Of a stretch of 64,000 bases of DNA, positions 27,344-35,567 are shown in pieces; position 1 is the stretch's first letter; each line of letters starts with the position of its first letter. The notes below the pieces were generated by a model that ran no database searches, was not told where the DNA came from, and was given only the letters and a program-made list of their open reading frames with translations. A program made the translations under genes and the position numbers. Origin of the DNA: UBA7803 sp041395905 (GTDB lineage Bacteria; Pseudomonadota; Gammaproteobacteria; Pseudomonadales; Azotimanducaceae); the NCBI GenBank assembly GCA_041395905.1, contig JAWKZP010000016.1:62001-126000 (forward strand). The letters run 5' to 3'.

Positions 27344-28411
27344 CTAGAACGCACGCGCGGGCGACAGCATCTCAGCGAAGCGGCTCGGCCGACCGGCAAG
27401 CATGTCGGCTGCAGCCTGGCTCAATGCGGGCGCGGTCTGCATGCCCATGCCGCCCTGCCCCACCAGCCAGAAGAAGTCGTTCACCCGGCTGTCGAATCCG
27501 GCCGCCGGAAAGCGGTCCGGCAGAAACGTCCGCAGGCCCGCCCAGGTCTGACCGAGCCTGCGCACTTCCAGCGTGGTCATCTGCTGAAAACGATCCACCG
27601 CCACGGCCACGTCCAGCTCCTCCGGCTGCGCGTCGCAGGGTTCGCTGGGTGTCTCTTCCGCCAGCGAGACCATGAGCAGGCCCGCTTCCGGCTTGAAATA
27701 GAGACCGCCCTCGGCCCGGTGCACCAGTGGCCAGGCCGACACGTCACGACCGGGATCCACCAGCAGCGCCGTGCGCCGGTAGGGCTTCAGCCCCAGCGGC
27801 CGGACGCCCGCCAATGCGGCAACCTGATCGGCCCAGGCGCCGGCCGCGTTCACCAGCACCTCCGCCTCGAACGCAGTCTCGCCGACCCACACCCGCCAGC
27901 CCGGTGCGAGCTGCTCGATGCGCCCGACCCGGGCGTTGTTCACAACCCGGCCACCGGCGGCCACGAGGCGGCGCCGGAAACCATCCAGCAGACCGTGGGC
28001 ATCGAGCCCCAGCGTGTTGGGATCGTCGATGACGCGGGCGATTCCCTCGGGCCGCAGTATGGGGACCCGGCGCAGGGTCTCCTCGACGCTGATCTCGCGA
28101 ATCTGCGGACACAGCGGCAGCCACTCGGCGAGAAAGGCGTCGAGCTCCGCACCATGCTCGGCGTCGGCGATGGTGATGCAGCTCATGGGCTTGGCGCCTT
28201 CGGCACGGAAGTAGACGTTGCTCTCCACCGTGAGTGCATGCACCACCTCGTTCATGTACGACTCGATGGACACGGCGGCGGAGCGCCCGGAGGCGTGATA
28301 GCCGGGCTGCATCTCCGCCTCGAGCACCGTAACGTCGAAATCCGCCGCTGCACGGGCGCCGCAGGAGATGCCCGCGATACCGCCGCCGATGATGACCAGT
28401 CTGGGTTTCAT
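27344..28411 (-). CDS. FAD-dependent oxidoreductase (DAO/glycine oxidase-like)
   Basis: A 355-residue DAO-family flavoenzyme. The N-terminal FAD-binding motif IIGGGIAGISCG (GxGxxG type, residues 7-18) is followed by VLEAEMQPGYHASGRSAA (about 29-46), a common pattern of this group. VLVNAAGAWADQVA and the C-terminal FWLVGQGGMGMQTAPALSQ match the second FAD-contacting segments. Expected reaction: oxidation of an amino or hydroxy acid with oxygen or quinone as acceptor, cytosolic. The substrate is not predictable. It is divergent from the enoyl-CoA hydratase gene with 71 bases between starts. Confidence 0.88.
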   Translation of the reverse strand: MKPRLVIIGGGIAGISCGARAAADFDVTVLEAEMQPGYHASGRSAAVSIESYMNEVVHALTVESNVYFRAEGAKPMSCITIADAEHGAELDAFLAEWLPLCPQIREISVEETLRRVPILRPEGIARVIDDPNTLGLDAHGLLDGFRRRLVAAGGRVVNNARVGRIEQLAPGWRVWVGETAFEAEVLVNAAGAWADQVAALAGVRPLGLKPYRRTALLVDPGRDVSAWPLVHRAEGGLYFKPEAGLLMVSLAEETPSEPCDAQPEELDVAVAVDRFQQMTTLEVRRLGQTWAGLRTFLPDRFPAAGFDSRVNDFFWLVGQGGMGMQTAPALSQAAADMLAGRPSRFAEMLSPARAF

Positions 28412-28482
28412 GATGCCGCCGAGTTACCGCCCGCAAAAACCATGCATTATGATGACCCGTCACGCATCTGGGGAGAGCAATC

Positions 28483-29232
28483 GTGGGTGAATCGAAAACG
28501 GCGCAGGTACTGCGCGAGGACGACGACGGCCTGGCCGTGCTGACGCTGAACCGTCCCGAGGCGTTGAACGCCCTCAGCCCGAGCCTGTTCGTGGAGCTGC
28601 GGTCGCACATCGATGCCATCGCGGCCGAGACCGACAGCGTCGGCTGCGTGATTCTGTGCGGCAGGGGCCGCTCGTTCTCGGCCGGCAACGACCTCAAGGC
28701 TATCCAGGCGGGGGAAGTGGCGCCGAGCCGGCACTTTCAGGCGGAAACCCTGGACGCCATCGAAGCGCTGCCGCAGCCGGTGATCGCCGCCGTGCAGGGC
28801 CACTGCTATACCGGCTCGCTGGAGCTGGCGCTGGCCTGCGATCTGATGGTGGCGGCCGAGTCGGCCAAGTTCGCCGATACCCACGGCAAGTGGGGCATGT
28901 CGCCGACCTGGGGGATGAGCCAGCGCTTGCCGCGACGCATCGGCCTGCTCGCCGCCAAGGAAATGATGTTCAGCGGCCGCGTGGTCAGCGGTGAGGAAGC
29001 GGCGAGGATCGGTCTGGCGAACCGCTGCGTCGCAGACGCGGAGCTCATGAGCGCCACGATTGCCATGGCGCGTGAGTTTCTGAAGAACTCCTGGTTCACC
29101 CTGCGCGCCGACAAGATGCTGGTGAATCAGGGTCTGAACTACACGCTCGCCGACGGGCTCGCTTTCGAACGCAGCAACAGCCCCGGCCGCGGACCTGATC
29201 TGGAGGAGCGCCTCAAGCAGTTCGGCGCCTGA
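28483..29232 (+). CDS. Enoyl-CoA hydratase/isomerase family protein
   Basis: A 249-residue crotonase-fold protein starting at GTG 28483 with GGGGAGA upstream. LNRPEALNALSP, GRSFSAGNDLKAI (about residues 63-75, oxyanion hole) and AVQGHCYTGSLELALACDLMVA (about 105-126) are the family landmarks; the canonical second Gly-Gly is replaced by Tyr-Thr-Gly-Ser, and the usual catalytic glutamates are not both apparent. Thus the exact reaction is uncertain. The C-terminus is normal. Likely role: a step of CoA-thioester catabolism in the cytosol. Confidence 0.88.
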   Translation: MGESKTAQVLREDDDGLAVLTLNRPEALNALSPSLFVELRSHIDAIAAETDSVGCVILCGRGRSFSAGNDLKAIQAGEVAPSRHFQAETLDAIEALPQPVIAAVQGHCYTGSLELALACDLMVAAESAKFADTHGKWGMSPTWGMSQRLPRRIGLLAAKEMMFSGRVVSGEEAARIGLANRCVADAELMSATIAMAREFLKNSWFTLRADKMLVNQGLNYTLADGLAFERSNSPGRGPDLEERLKQFGA

Positions 29233-29292
29233 GCGGTGCGGCCGGCGACGGAGCGCGGACTCCGTCGTGCCGTGAGCTCTTGGCTGCGTCCC

Positions 29293-29337
29293 GGCCTCAG
29301 GCGACCTGGCCTCAGGCGTCCTGGCCTCAGGCCGCCT
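29293..29337. repeat. Three tandem 15-bp repeats
   Basis: Units GGCCTCAGGCGACCT, GGCCTCAGGCGTCCT and GGCCTCAGGCCGCCT lie back to back. On the minus strand they continue the frame of the small gene at 29327-29605, each unit carrying an in-frame TGA. Confidence 0.88.
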
Positions 29338-29605
29338 GAACCTTCAGCGCGGATCCAAAAATCGCCATTTCGGCGAGATAGGCCTCGTCCTGGGTCGGAT
29401 TGAGCCAGGGCGCGGCCGTGGCCGTGTCGGTGCGGACGATGTGCAGCCCCTGCTGATGGACGCGATTGATGGCAATCTGCTCGGCCTGGCGCTGATCGCG
29501 ACCGCAGCTCACCACCGTGCAGTAGCTGCTGCTGCCCGCATCGTCGCTCACCAGGTAAATGAACAGGAAACAGGATAGACCCGATCGTTCCAGCATGCTG
29601 CTCAT
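29327..29605 (-). CDS. Small hypothetical protein
   Basis: A 92-residue protein with no recognised family. The ATG at 29605 is chosen because GGAGG lies 5 bases upstream; a slightly longer start at 29620 is also open. The N-terminal part is mildly hydrophobic (LSCFLFIYLVSDDAG), followed by a cysteine-containing strand (YCTVVSCGRDQ) and an amphipathic helix. It lies downstream of ClpP on the same strand after a 254-base gap that holds only a short hairpin (29650-29666). Its stop codon falls in the first of three tandem repeats that each carry the same stop. Function unknown. Confidence 0.6.
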   Translation of the reverse strand: MSSMLERSGLSCFLFIYLVSDDAGSSSYCTVVSCGRDQRQAEQIAINRVHQQGLHIVRTDTATAAPWLNPTQDEAYLAEMAIFGSALKVQAA

Positions 29606-29859
29606 GACGCCCTCCATCAAAGGACCCGGATTCGGGGATCCCCGGGCGACGCCCCATTATGGGGCGCCCTGTCAGTGCCCGGTTGCCGCCGCGCACCGCG
29701 TTGGGGCCCGATACCCGGCAAGCTGTGCGTTCGGAGCGGCTGGAGATCCCGCTGAGATCAGCATAGCAATCACTGTGCCAGCGGGAGCCCCGAGCCTCCG
29801 AAACGAGGAGAGCCGCTACCCGAAGAACGACCGCCGCAGCGTCGGCAGCAGCTGCAGGT

Positions 29860-30450
29860 TCAGACGATCTCGTCCATGGCGGTGACGATTTTGCCGACGA
29901 TGCCGTACTCGACGGATTCCTCCGGGCCCATCCAGTAGTCGCGCTGGGTGTCCTTGGTGATGCGCTCGATGGTCTGGCCGGTCTGCTCGGCGATGACACG
30001 GTTTATACGCTCACGGGTCTTCAGAATCTCGCGGGCGTGAATCTCCACGTCGGACGCCGTTCCGCCGATGCCGCCGGCCGGCTGGTGGATGAGGAAGCGC
30101 GTGTTGGGCAGGCAGAAGCGGTGCTCGCGCGGGGGCGCCAGATAGATGTGGGTCGCGATGCTGCCAACCCAGCCGGTGCCGACGGTGCGCACTACGGGCT
30201 TGATGAACCGGATCATGTCGAAAATGGTGTCACCGGACTCGACGTGGCCCCCGGGCGAACCGATATAGATGGTGATCGGATCGTCGGACTCGTAGGCGAG
30301 CGCCAGGAGCTTCTCCGCGGTAGACCGCGCCACGTCGGTGTCGATCTGCCCGAACAGCGTCAGCGTGCGTCGGTCGAACAGCCGCTTGCCAAGGAACGGG
30401 CCCTGGCCCATCGCCTCTGCAGCTTCTTCCTTACCGTCGAGGTAGTTCAT
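29860..30450 (-). CDS. clpP: ClpP-type serine protease subunit
   Basis: A 196-residue ClpP-family protein, normal length. The catalytic triad is complete and spaced as in ClpP: S97 in GWVGSIATH, H122 in RFLIHQP, D171 in TQRDYW. ClpP subunits form a tetradecameric chamber that degrades proteins fed by ClpX or ClpA. The context is atypical: no trigger factor, clpX or lon gene is adjacent, and the region around the active serine (WVGSIATHIYLA) differs from the usual ASMGA-type sequence, which suggests a second, divergent ClpP paralogue. The ATG at 30450 is divergent from the esterase gene. Confidence 0.9.
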   Translation of the reverse strand: MNYLDGKEEAAEAMGQGPFLGKRLFDRRTLTLFGQIDTDVARSTAEKLLALAYESDDPITIYIGSPGGHVESGDTIFDMIRFIKPVVRTVGTGWVGSIATHIYLAPPREHRFCLPNTRFLIHQPAGGIGGTASDVEIHAREILKTRERINRVIAEQTGQTIERITKDTQRDYWMGPEESVEYGIVGKIVTAMDEIV

Positions 30451-30518
30451 GCAATTACTCCCAAAAACGAACCGGTTACCTTAATCTAACGGGCCGCAAT
30501 TCTACACGGGGGAGTCCC

Positions 30519-31451
30519 ATGCCGTTAGCGCCCGAATATCAGGCCATGCTCGCCGCCATGGCCGAGCAGCAGGCACCGCCCATCACCGCGCTGTCGCCCG
30601 CCGAGGGCCGCGAGCTCTACCGCATGATGCGGCCTGCGAACCCCGAGCTGCAGGTTGCACGGGTCGAAGACCGCATGGTGCCTGGCCCCGAGGGCGATAT
30701 CCCGGTGCGCATCTACACCCCGGCCGGCGCCGGCCCGTTCCCCGTGTACGTGAACTTCCACGGCGGCGGCTGGGTGATCGGCGATCTGGAGACCGCCGAT
30801 GCGGTCAGCCGTGACATCGCCAACACCGCCGGCTGCGTGGTGGTCTCGGTGGACTACCGCCTGGCCCCGGAGCACCGTTATCCTGCGGCGGTGGTGGACA
30901 GCTACGCCGCCACCGGCTGGGTGGCGGACCACATGAGCGAGCTCAACGGCAACGGCCGCCTGGCCGTGGGCGGCGAGAGCGCGGGCGGCAATCTGGCCGC
31001 GGTGGTCTGTCAGATGGCCCGCGACGAGCAGGGGCCCGAAATCCACTTTCAGCTGCTCGCCTATCCCGTGACCGATTGCGATTTCAGCCGCGGCTCCTAC
31101 TCCGAGAACGGCGAGGGTTACGTTCTGGAGACCGCCACGATGGCCTGGTTCTGGGACTACTACTGCCCGGATCCGGCACAGCGCCAGGAACCCCAGGCAT
31201 CGCCGCTGCGCGCGGCGAACATGGGCAACCTGCCCCCGGCCCTGGTGGTCACCGCCGAGTTCGACCCGCTGCGCGACGAGGGCATGGCCTACGCCGAAGC
31301 GCTGCGTCAGGCCGGCAATCAGGCCGACGCCGTCTGCCACGAGGGGCTGGTGCACGACTTTTTTGCCACCGCGCAGATGTTCCAGGCCAGCCGACCCGGC
31401 TTCGAACACGCCTGCCGCGCCCTGCGTGAAGCGCTGGGCGGGGCAGCCTGA
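30519..31451 (+). CDS. Alpha/beta hydrolase, HSL-type esterase/lipase
   Basis: A 310-residue esterase of the hormone-sensitive lipase family. HGGGWVIGD (about residues 81-89) forms the oxyanion hole, GGESAGGNLAA (about 151-161) carries the nucleophilic Ser, and the acid and His fit TAEFDPLRDEG and LVHDFFATA near the C-terminus. A GGGGGAG ribosome site lies upstream of ATG 30519. No signal peptide, so cytosolic. Expected to hydrolyse short or medium acyl esters; precise substrate unknown. The kinase gene follows 29 bases later, so it may lead that operon. Confidence 0.92.
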   Translation: MPLAPEYQAMLAAMAEQQAPPITALSPAEGRELYRMMRPANPELQVARVEDRMVPGPEGDIPVRIYTPAGAGPFPVYVNFHGGGWVIGDLETADAVSRDIANTAGCVVVSVDYRLAPEHRYPAAVVDSYAATGWVADHMSELNGNGRLAVGGESAGGNLAAVVCQMARDEQGPEIHFQLLAYPVTDCDFSRGSYSENGEGYVLETATMAWFWDYYCPDPAQRQEPQASPLRAANMGNLPPALVVTAEFDPLRDEGMAYAEALRQAGNQADAVCHEGLVHDFFATAQMFQASRPGFEHACRALREALGGAA

Positions 31452-31480
31452 GCAGCGAGCCCTCAATCGCAACGCCAGCC

Positions 31481-32485
31481 GTGGCCGGCGGCGCTGCTCC
31501 GGATCCGGCGTTTCGTGACGTCGTGGCGCGGCTGCTTTCCCGGCCCGCCGAGGCGTTGCGCTTCCGTGCGGTAACCGGCGGCGTCTCCAGTGAGATCTGG
31601 CAGGTCTGCGACGGTGCACAGCACTACTGCGCCAAGCGCGCGCTGCCCCGGCTCAAGGTTCGCGCGCGCTGGGAAGCCCCGGTCAGCCGCAATGCCGAGG
31701 AGGTTCGCTGGCTGCGCACCGCGCGGCGCTGGGTCGGCGAGACCGCCGCTGCAGTCGTGGCCGCAGACGCCGACGCCGGCATCGCCGTGCTGGAATGGTA
31801 CGACCCGGGCCGCTGGCACAACTGGAAGCAGCTGCTGCTTGGCGATCCCGGCGCGCGGCTGCAGGCGCCGGACGTCGCCCGCCATCTCGGCGAGCTGCTC
31901 GGCCGCATCGCGCTGCGGAGCAGCACAGCCCCTGAACTTGCCGCGGAGTTCGCCAATCAGTCACTGTTCGACGCGCTGCGCATCGACCCGTTCTTCCGTT
32001 GCCTCCTGCCCCGCCATCCACCGCTGGCGGCGCTGGTGGATCAGCTCGAGGCGCCCGGCCGGACGCTGATACATGGCGACTTCAGCCCCAAGAACCTGCT
32101 GGTCGACGCGACCGGCAGCATCCGGATACTGGATGCGGAGTGCGCCACCTGGGGCTGTCCCGGATTCGATCCCGGATACCTGATGGCACATCTGCTGCTC
32201 AAACACAGCGCCACCGGCGATCCGCTGCTGCTGGCCGCGGCGCGCGCCTTCTGGGCGGCCTATCTCACCGGGATCGGCGAACGGTTCGCGGACATCGAGA
32301 TCAACGCCGGCCGCGTGCTGCTGGGCATGCTGCTGGCGCGCATCGACGGCAAGTCGCCGGTGGACTACCTGAGCGCAGCCCTCCAGGACAGTCTGCGCCG
32401 CCGGGCGCTGGAACTGCTGAGCGCGCCACCCGGACAGCAGGGCGCGTCCCTGCTGCTGGCGGGCTGGAGCCTGCCATCGCCATGA
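31481..32485 (+). CDS. APH-family small-molecule kinase
   Basis: A 334-residue protein of the aminoglycoside phosphotransferase-like kinase fold. A Lys near residue 52 sits at the phosphate-anchoring position; HGDFSPKNLLVD (198-209) carries the catalytic Asp and Asn, and DAECATWG (218-225) replaces the metal-binding DxD/DFG. Members phosphorylate small alcohols such as choline, homoserine, methylthioribose or sugars; nothing here supports antibiotic resistance. The GTG at 31481 is an uncertain start, with no ATG suitable. Its stop overlaps the enolase-like gene (ATGA), so the kinase product may feed that enzyme. Confidence 0.86.
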   Translation: MAGGAAPDPAFRDVVARLLSRPAEALRFRAVTGGVSSEIWQVCDGAQHYCAKRALPRLKVRARWEAPVSRNAEEVRWLRTARRWVGETAAAVVAADADAGIAVLEWYDPGRWHNWKQLLLGDPGARLQAPDVARHLGELLGRIALRSSTAPELAAEFANQSLFDALRIDPFFRCLLPRHPPLAALVDQLEAPGRTLIHGDFSPKNLLVDATGSIRILDAECATWGCPGFDPGYLMAHLLLKHSATGDPLLLAAARAFWAAYLTGIGERFADIEINAGRVLLGMLLARIDGKSPVDYLSAALQDSLRRRALELLSAPPGQQGASLLLAGWSLPSP

Positions 32486-33732
32486 CCACGCGGACGTACC
32501 TGATCGAGCGTGCAGAGATCCTGCCCATCTACGACTCGCGCGCACGCCTCACGCTCGCCGTGACGCTCACGACGGCGCACTGCAGCGCCACCGGCATCGC
32601 GCCCTCAGGGGCGTCGACGGGCCGGCACGAGGCGCGCGAGCTGCGCGATTCCGACGGCGGGCTGGCCAGCGCCTGCAGGCGCTTCGATGACGAGATCGCA
32701 CCCCTGCTGCTCGGCCGCGACTGCCGTGAGCAACGGGCCCTGGACGAAGCCCTGGTGCATCTGGACGGCACGCCCGACCGGAGCCGCCTGGGTGGCAACA
32801 CGCTGATCGCCACGTCCATGGCACTGCCGCAGCTCGCCGCGGCCGTCGAGGGTGTGCCGCTGTGGCAGCGCCTGTCCGAGACGACGCCACGTCACCTGCC
32901 GCTGCCGGAGATTCAGATCATCGGTGGCGGCGCTCACGCGCACGGCCGGCTGCCGCTTCAGGATTTCATGATCACGCCGCTCGGCGCGCCCGACTGGCCG
33001 ACCGCGCTGGCCTGGAGCGCCGACGTGTACCGAGCCGCGGGAGCGCTCCTGAGCGAGCGGGGACTGCTGCGCGGCGTTGCCGACGAAGGCGGCTTCTGGC
33101 CGGAGTTCGACCGCTGCGAGGATGCGCTGGATCTGCTGCTCGCGGCGATCGAGCGCGCCGGACGCAGACCCGACAGCGAGGTCGCCATATCACTGGACGT
33201 GGCGGCCAATCAGTTCCATCGGGACGGCCGCTACCACATCGACGGCGACGTCCTGGCCGGCGACGCCTGGGTCGAGCGGTTGCTGTCCTGGACACGACGC
33301 TATCCGATACGGATGGTGGAAGACCCCTGCGCCGAGACTGACCCGCAGCACTACGCCGCGTTCTGCGCCGGCTTCGCGCCTGCAGGCGGACCCTGTGGCA
33401 GGCTCGTGGTCGGAGACGACCTGGTGGTCACCAGCGTGGCCCGCATCGAGGCGGCGCTCGCGGCCGGGCAGATCAATGCCGCGCTGATCAAGCCGAATCA
33501 GGCCGGGACCCTCAGCGAGGCGAAAGCGGCGCTGGACAGCTGCCCCGTCCCCATCGTGTCGGCGCGCAGCGGCGAGACGGAAGACACCTGCATCGTCGAC
33601 CTGGCGGTTGCTTGGCAGGCTCCGTTCATCAAGGTAGGGTCGATCACCCGGGGCGAGCGAACCGCCAAGTGGAACCGCGGTCTGCGCATTCATCAGGCGC
33701 TGCAGCTGCCGCTGGCCCCGTTCCCCCTCTGA
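32482..33732 (+). CDS. Divergent enolase paralogue
   Basis: A 416-residue enolase-family protein of full length. SGASTGRHE (42-50), GGNTLIATSMA, GGGAHAHG (148-155) and the metal ligands D239, E280 and D312/D313 are kept, as are E202 (yeast E211), K337 (K345) and K384 (K396). Two catalytic-site positions differ: the glutamate of LQEFMI (yeast E168) is D161, and the histidine of SHRSGETED (yeast H373) is A361. A glycolytic enolase would not tolerate this lightly, so a different substrate is likely. It overlaps the kinase gene and is followed by YciI-like and dehydrogenase genes. The pathway is unidentified. Confidence 0.9.
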   Translation: MTTRTYLIERAEILPIYDSRARLTLAVTLTTAHCSATGIAPSGASTGRHEARELRDSDGGLASACRRFDDEIAPLLLGRDCREQRALDEALVHLDGTPDRSRLGGNTLIATSMALPQLAAAVEGVPLWQRLSETTPRHLPLPEIQIIGGGAHAHGRLPLQDFMITPLGAPDWPTALAWSADVYRAAGALLSERGLLRGVADEGGFWPEFDRCEDALDLLLAAIERAGRRPDSEVAISLDVAANQFHRDGRYHIDGDVLAGDAWVERLLSWTRRYPIRMVEDPCAETDPQHYAAFCAGFAPAGGPCGRLVVGDDLVVTSVARIEAALAAGQINAALIKPNQAGTLSEAKAALDSCPVPIVSARSGETEDTCIVDLAVAWQAPFIKVGSITRGERTAKWNRGLRIHQALQLPLAPFPL

Positions 33733-33749
33733 CAGGAGACATACGAGCA

Positions 33750-34034
33750 ATGCGTTACGTGCTGTTCTGCGAAGACAAACCCGACAGCGAGGCGCTGCGC
33801 CTGGCCACGCGGGAAGCCCATCTCGCCTACGTCGGGACCCAGAGCGGGCTCATCACCCTGGCCGGCCCCATGCTCAGCGACGACGGCCAGCGCATGGTGG
33901 GCTCGCTGTTCATCGTCGAGGCGGAGACTGCCGATGCGGTGCGCGAGCTGAACGCCAACGATCCCTACACCCGGGCCGGTCTCTGGGGCAACGTCGTGAT
34001 CCGGCCGTTCCGCCAGGTCGTGCCGGCGCTCTGA
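33750..34034 (+). CDS. YciI-like protein
   Basis: A 94-residue alpha-beta ferredoxin-like protein of the YciI/YCII family. The conserved His sits in REAHLAYVG (about residues 22-30), followed by GPMLSDDG and VEAETADAVRELNANDPYTRAGLW, the usual family ending motif NDPY. Such proteins are small dimers with suggested isomerase, lyase or dehydrochlorinase-like roles. Start ATG 33750 has CAGGAGAC upstream. It lies 17 bases after the enolase-like gene and 7 bases before the dehydrogenase gene. Its function in the operon is unknown. Confidence 0.88.
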   Translation: MRYVLFCEDKPDSEALRLATREAHLAYVGTQSGLITLAGPMLSDDGQRMVGSLFIVEAETADAVRELNANDPYTRAGLWGNVVIRPFRQVVPAL

Positions 34035-34041
34035 GCGCCCC

Positions 34042-34986
34042 GTGAAGGTCATCTGGAACTACGACGCGGCGCCCGCGCTGCAGCGCGCGCTGGCAGCGCT
34101 GGCCGACGCCGGCCTGGAAGTGCATGTCTGCCCGGAATCGGACGACGCGCGCCTGTTCGAGCTGCTCGAGACCGCGGACGTGCTCTGGCACTGCCTGCGC
34201 CCGGTCGATCGACAGGTGCTCGAGGCCGCCCCGCAACTGCGCCTCGTCCAGAAGATCGGCGTCGGCGTCAACACCATCGATCTGCAGCTGGCCGAGTCCC
34301 GGGGTATCGCCGTGTGCAACATGCCGGGCACCAACAGCCGCGCGGTGGCCGAGCAGACGCTCGGCCTGATGCTGGCGCTGCTGCGCCAGACGGTGCGCTT
34401 CGACGCCGACGTGCGCCGCGGTAGCGGCTGGTCCTGGGATCCGATGCGCCAGGACGGCCTCGGTGAGATCGGCGGCCGCACCGTGGGGCTGGTGGGGTTC
34501 GGCAGCATCCCGCGCATCCTCGCGCCGATACTCAAAGCCATGGACGCCCGCGTGCTGTACACGGCGCGCAGCGCGAAAGCCGATACGGGTTGCGAGTTCA
34601 CGGACCTGGACACCCTGGTGGCGGCGTCCGACGTCCTGTCACTGCACGTGCCGCTCACGGCCGAGACCGAGCGCCTCATGAACCGGGACCGGTTCGCACG
34701 CATGCGCCCCGGAGCGCTGCTGGTGAATACCGCGCGCGGCGGGCTGGTGGACGAGACCGCGCTGCTCGACGCGCTGCGCTCCGGACACCTGGGCGGCGCC
34801 GGTCTCGACGTGTTCGCCGCGGAGCCGACCCCGCCGGAGCATCCGCTGTTCGCCTTGCCGAACGTGGTGTTGAGCCCGCACGTCGCCTGGCTGACCGGGG
34901 AGACGCTGACCCGCAGCCTCGAGGTCGCCGCGGAAAACTGCCGGCGCCTCAGCGCCGGGGAGGCATTGCTGCACCGCGTGGTGTGA
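34042..34986 (+). CDS. D-isomer-specific 2-hydroxyacid dehydrogenase
   Basis: A 314-residue NAD(P)-dependent dehydrogenase. The nucleotide-binding region is GRTVGLVGFGSIPRIL (about residues 148-163); the third Gly of GxGxxG is Pro here. The catalytic trio is visible: Arg in NTARGGLVDE, Glu in AAEPTPPEH, His in LSPHVAWLT. The enzyme should interconvert a 2-hydroxy acid and its 2-oxo acid. The start is GTG 34042. It is the last gene of the kinase-enolase-YciI operon and ends before a stem-loop. An enol product of the enolase-like enzyme would be converted to an oxo acid suited to this reaction, an inference. Confidence 0.9.
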   Translation: MKVIWNYDAAPALQRALAALADAGLEVHVCPESDDARLFELLETADVLWHCLRPVDRQVLEAAPQLRLVQKIGVGVNTIDLQLAESRGIAVCNMPGTNSRAVAEQTLGLMLALLRQTVRFDADVRRGSGWSWDPMRQDGLGEIGGRTVGLVGFGSIPRILAPILKAMDARVLYTARSAKADTGCEFTDLDTLVAASDVLSLHVPLTAETERLMNRDRFARMRPGALLVNTARGGLVDETALLDALRSGHLGGAGLDVFAAEPTPPEHPLFALPNVVLSPHVAWLTGETLTRSLEVAAENCRRLSAGEALLHRVV

Positions 34987-34989
34987 GTG

Positions 34990-35028
34990 TGCGCTGCCGG
35001 CGCCATGGCTCCGCCGCCGGCAGGCGCA
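34990..35028 (+). terminator. Stem-loop after dehydrogenase
   Basis: TGCGCTGCCGGCG (34990-35002) pairs with CGCCGGCAGGCGCA (35015-35028) with one bulged base. There is no T-run, so it may be a Rho-assisted or stability hairpin at the operon end. Confidence 0.45.
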
Positions 35029-35102
35029 CGGCGCCGATGCCGGCCCCTGCGTGAGGGTGCCGGCAGCTGCATAAGAAAATCGCGATCAGTTTGGGCGCGT
35101 CA

Positions 35103-35128
35103 GCCTGGCCGGACGCGCCCGGCCAGGC
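35103..35128 (-). terminator. Stem-loop before convergent MaoC gene end
   Basis: GCCTGGCCGG (35103-35112) pairs with CCGGCCAGGC (35119-35128) around a 6-base loop. It lies 19 bases past the MaoC stop on the minus strand; no T-run. Confidence 0.45.
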
Positions 35129-35146
35129 CGAACTGAGAAACCCGGA

Positions 35147-35554
35147 TCAGTCGACCCGGGCTTCGGCGTAGCCGGATACCACCACGGTGCCGTCCTGATT
35201 GGTGGTTTCCACCTTCAGCTTGACGATCCCGTCCGCCACCTCTTCCACCGTAGCCGTGGAATGCAGCGTATCGCCGGGCCATACCTGATTGGTGAAACGC
35301 ACGCCGTACTTGGTGAGGCGCCCGTCACCGACGTAATCGGTGAGCATGCGCCCGGTCATGCCCATGGTGAGCATCCCATGCGCAAACACCGAGGGATATC
35401 CGGCCACCTTGGTGGTGAAGACCTCATCGGTATGCAGCGGGTTGTAGTCTCCGGAGGCTCCCGCGTACTGCACGATCTGAGTGCGCTTGAGGTCTTCCAC
35501 GAGACACTCGCTGTAGGTGTCGCCGACCTTGAGGTCGCTTGCTTTCAACGCCAT
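35147..35554 (-). CDS. MaoC-like dehydratase (hot-dog fold)
   Basis: A 135-residue single hot-dog domain protein. The start ATG 35554 has GGGAGG upstream; an extension to 35611 lacks similarity. The hydratase-2 motif is visible in YAGASGDYNPLHTDEVFTT (about residues 31-49), with the catalytic Asp and His in the GDYNPLH pattern, and FAHGMLTMGM after it. This enzyme hydrates or dehydrates 2-enoyl-CoA. It lies 13 bases downstream of a partner with a MaoC N-terminal type domain; such pairs form heterodimers in steroid and cholesterol side-chain degradation (ChsH-type), which fits this window but is unproven. Confidence 0.9.
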   Translation of the reverse strand: MALKASDLKVGDTYSECLVEDLKRTQIVQYAGASGDYNPLHTDEVFTTKVAGYPSVFAHGMLTMGMTGRMLTDYVGDGRLTKYGVRFTNQVWPGDTLHSTATVEEVADGIVKLKVETTNQDGTVVVSGYAEARVD

Positions 35555-35567
35555 GTCCGTGCCTCCC

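Noticed and set aside
31481..32485. Aminoglycoside resistance gene
   Set aside because: APH fold only; context is metabolic and no resistance-specific motif was seen.
32482..33732. Glycolytic enolase (eno)
   Set aside because: Altered catalytic residues and a non-glycolytic operon; not named eno.
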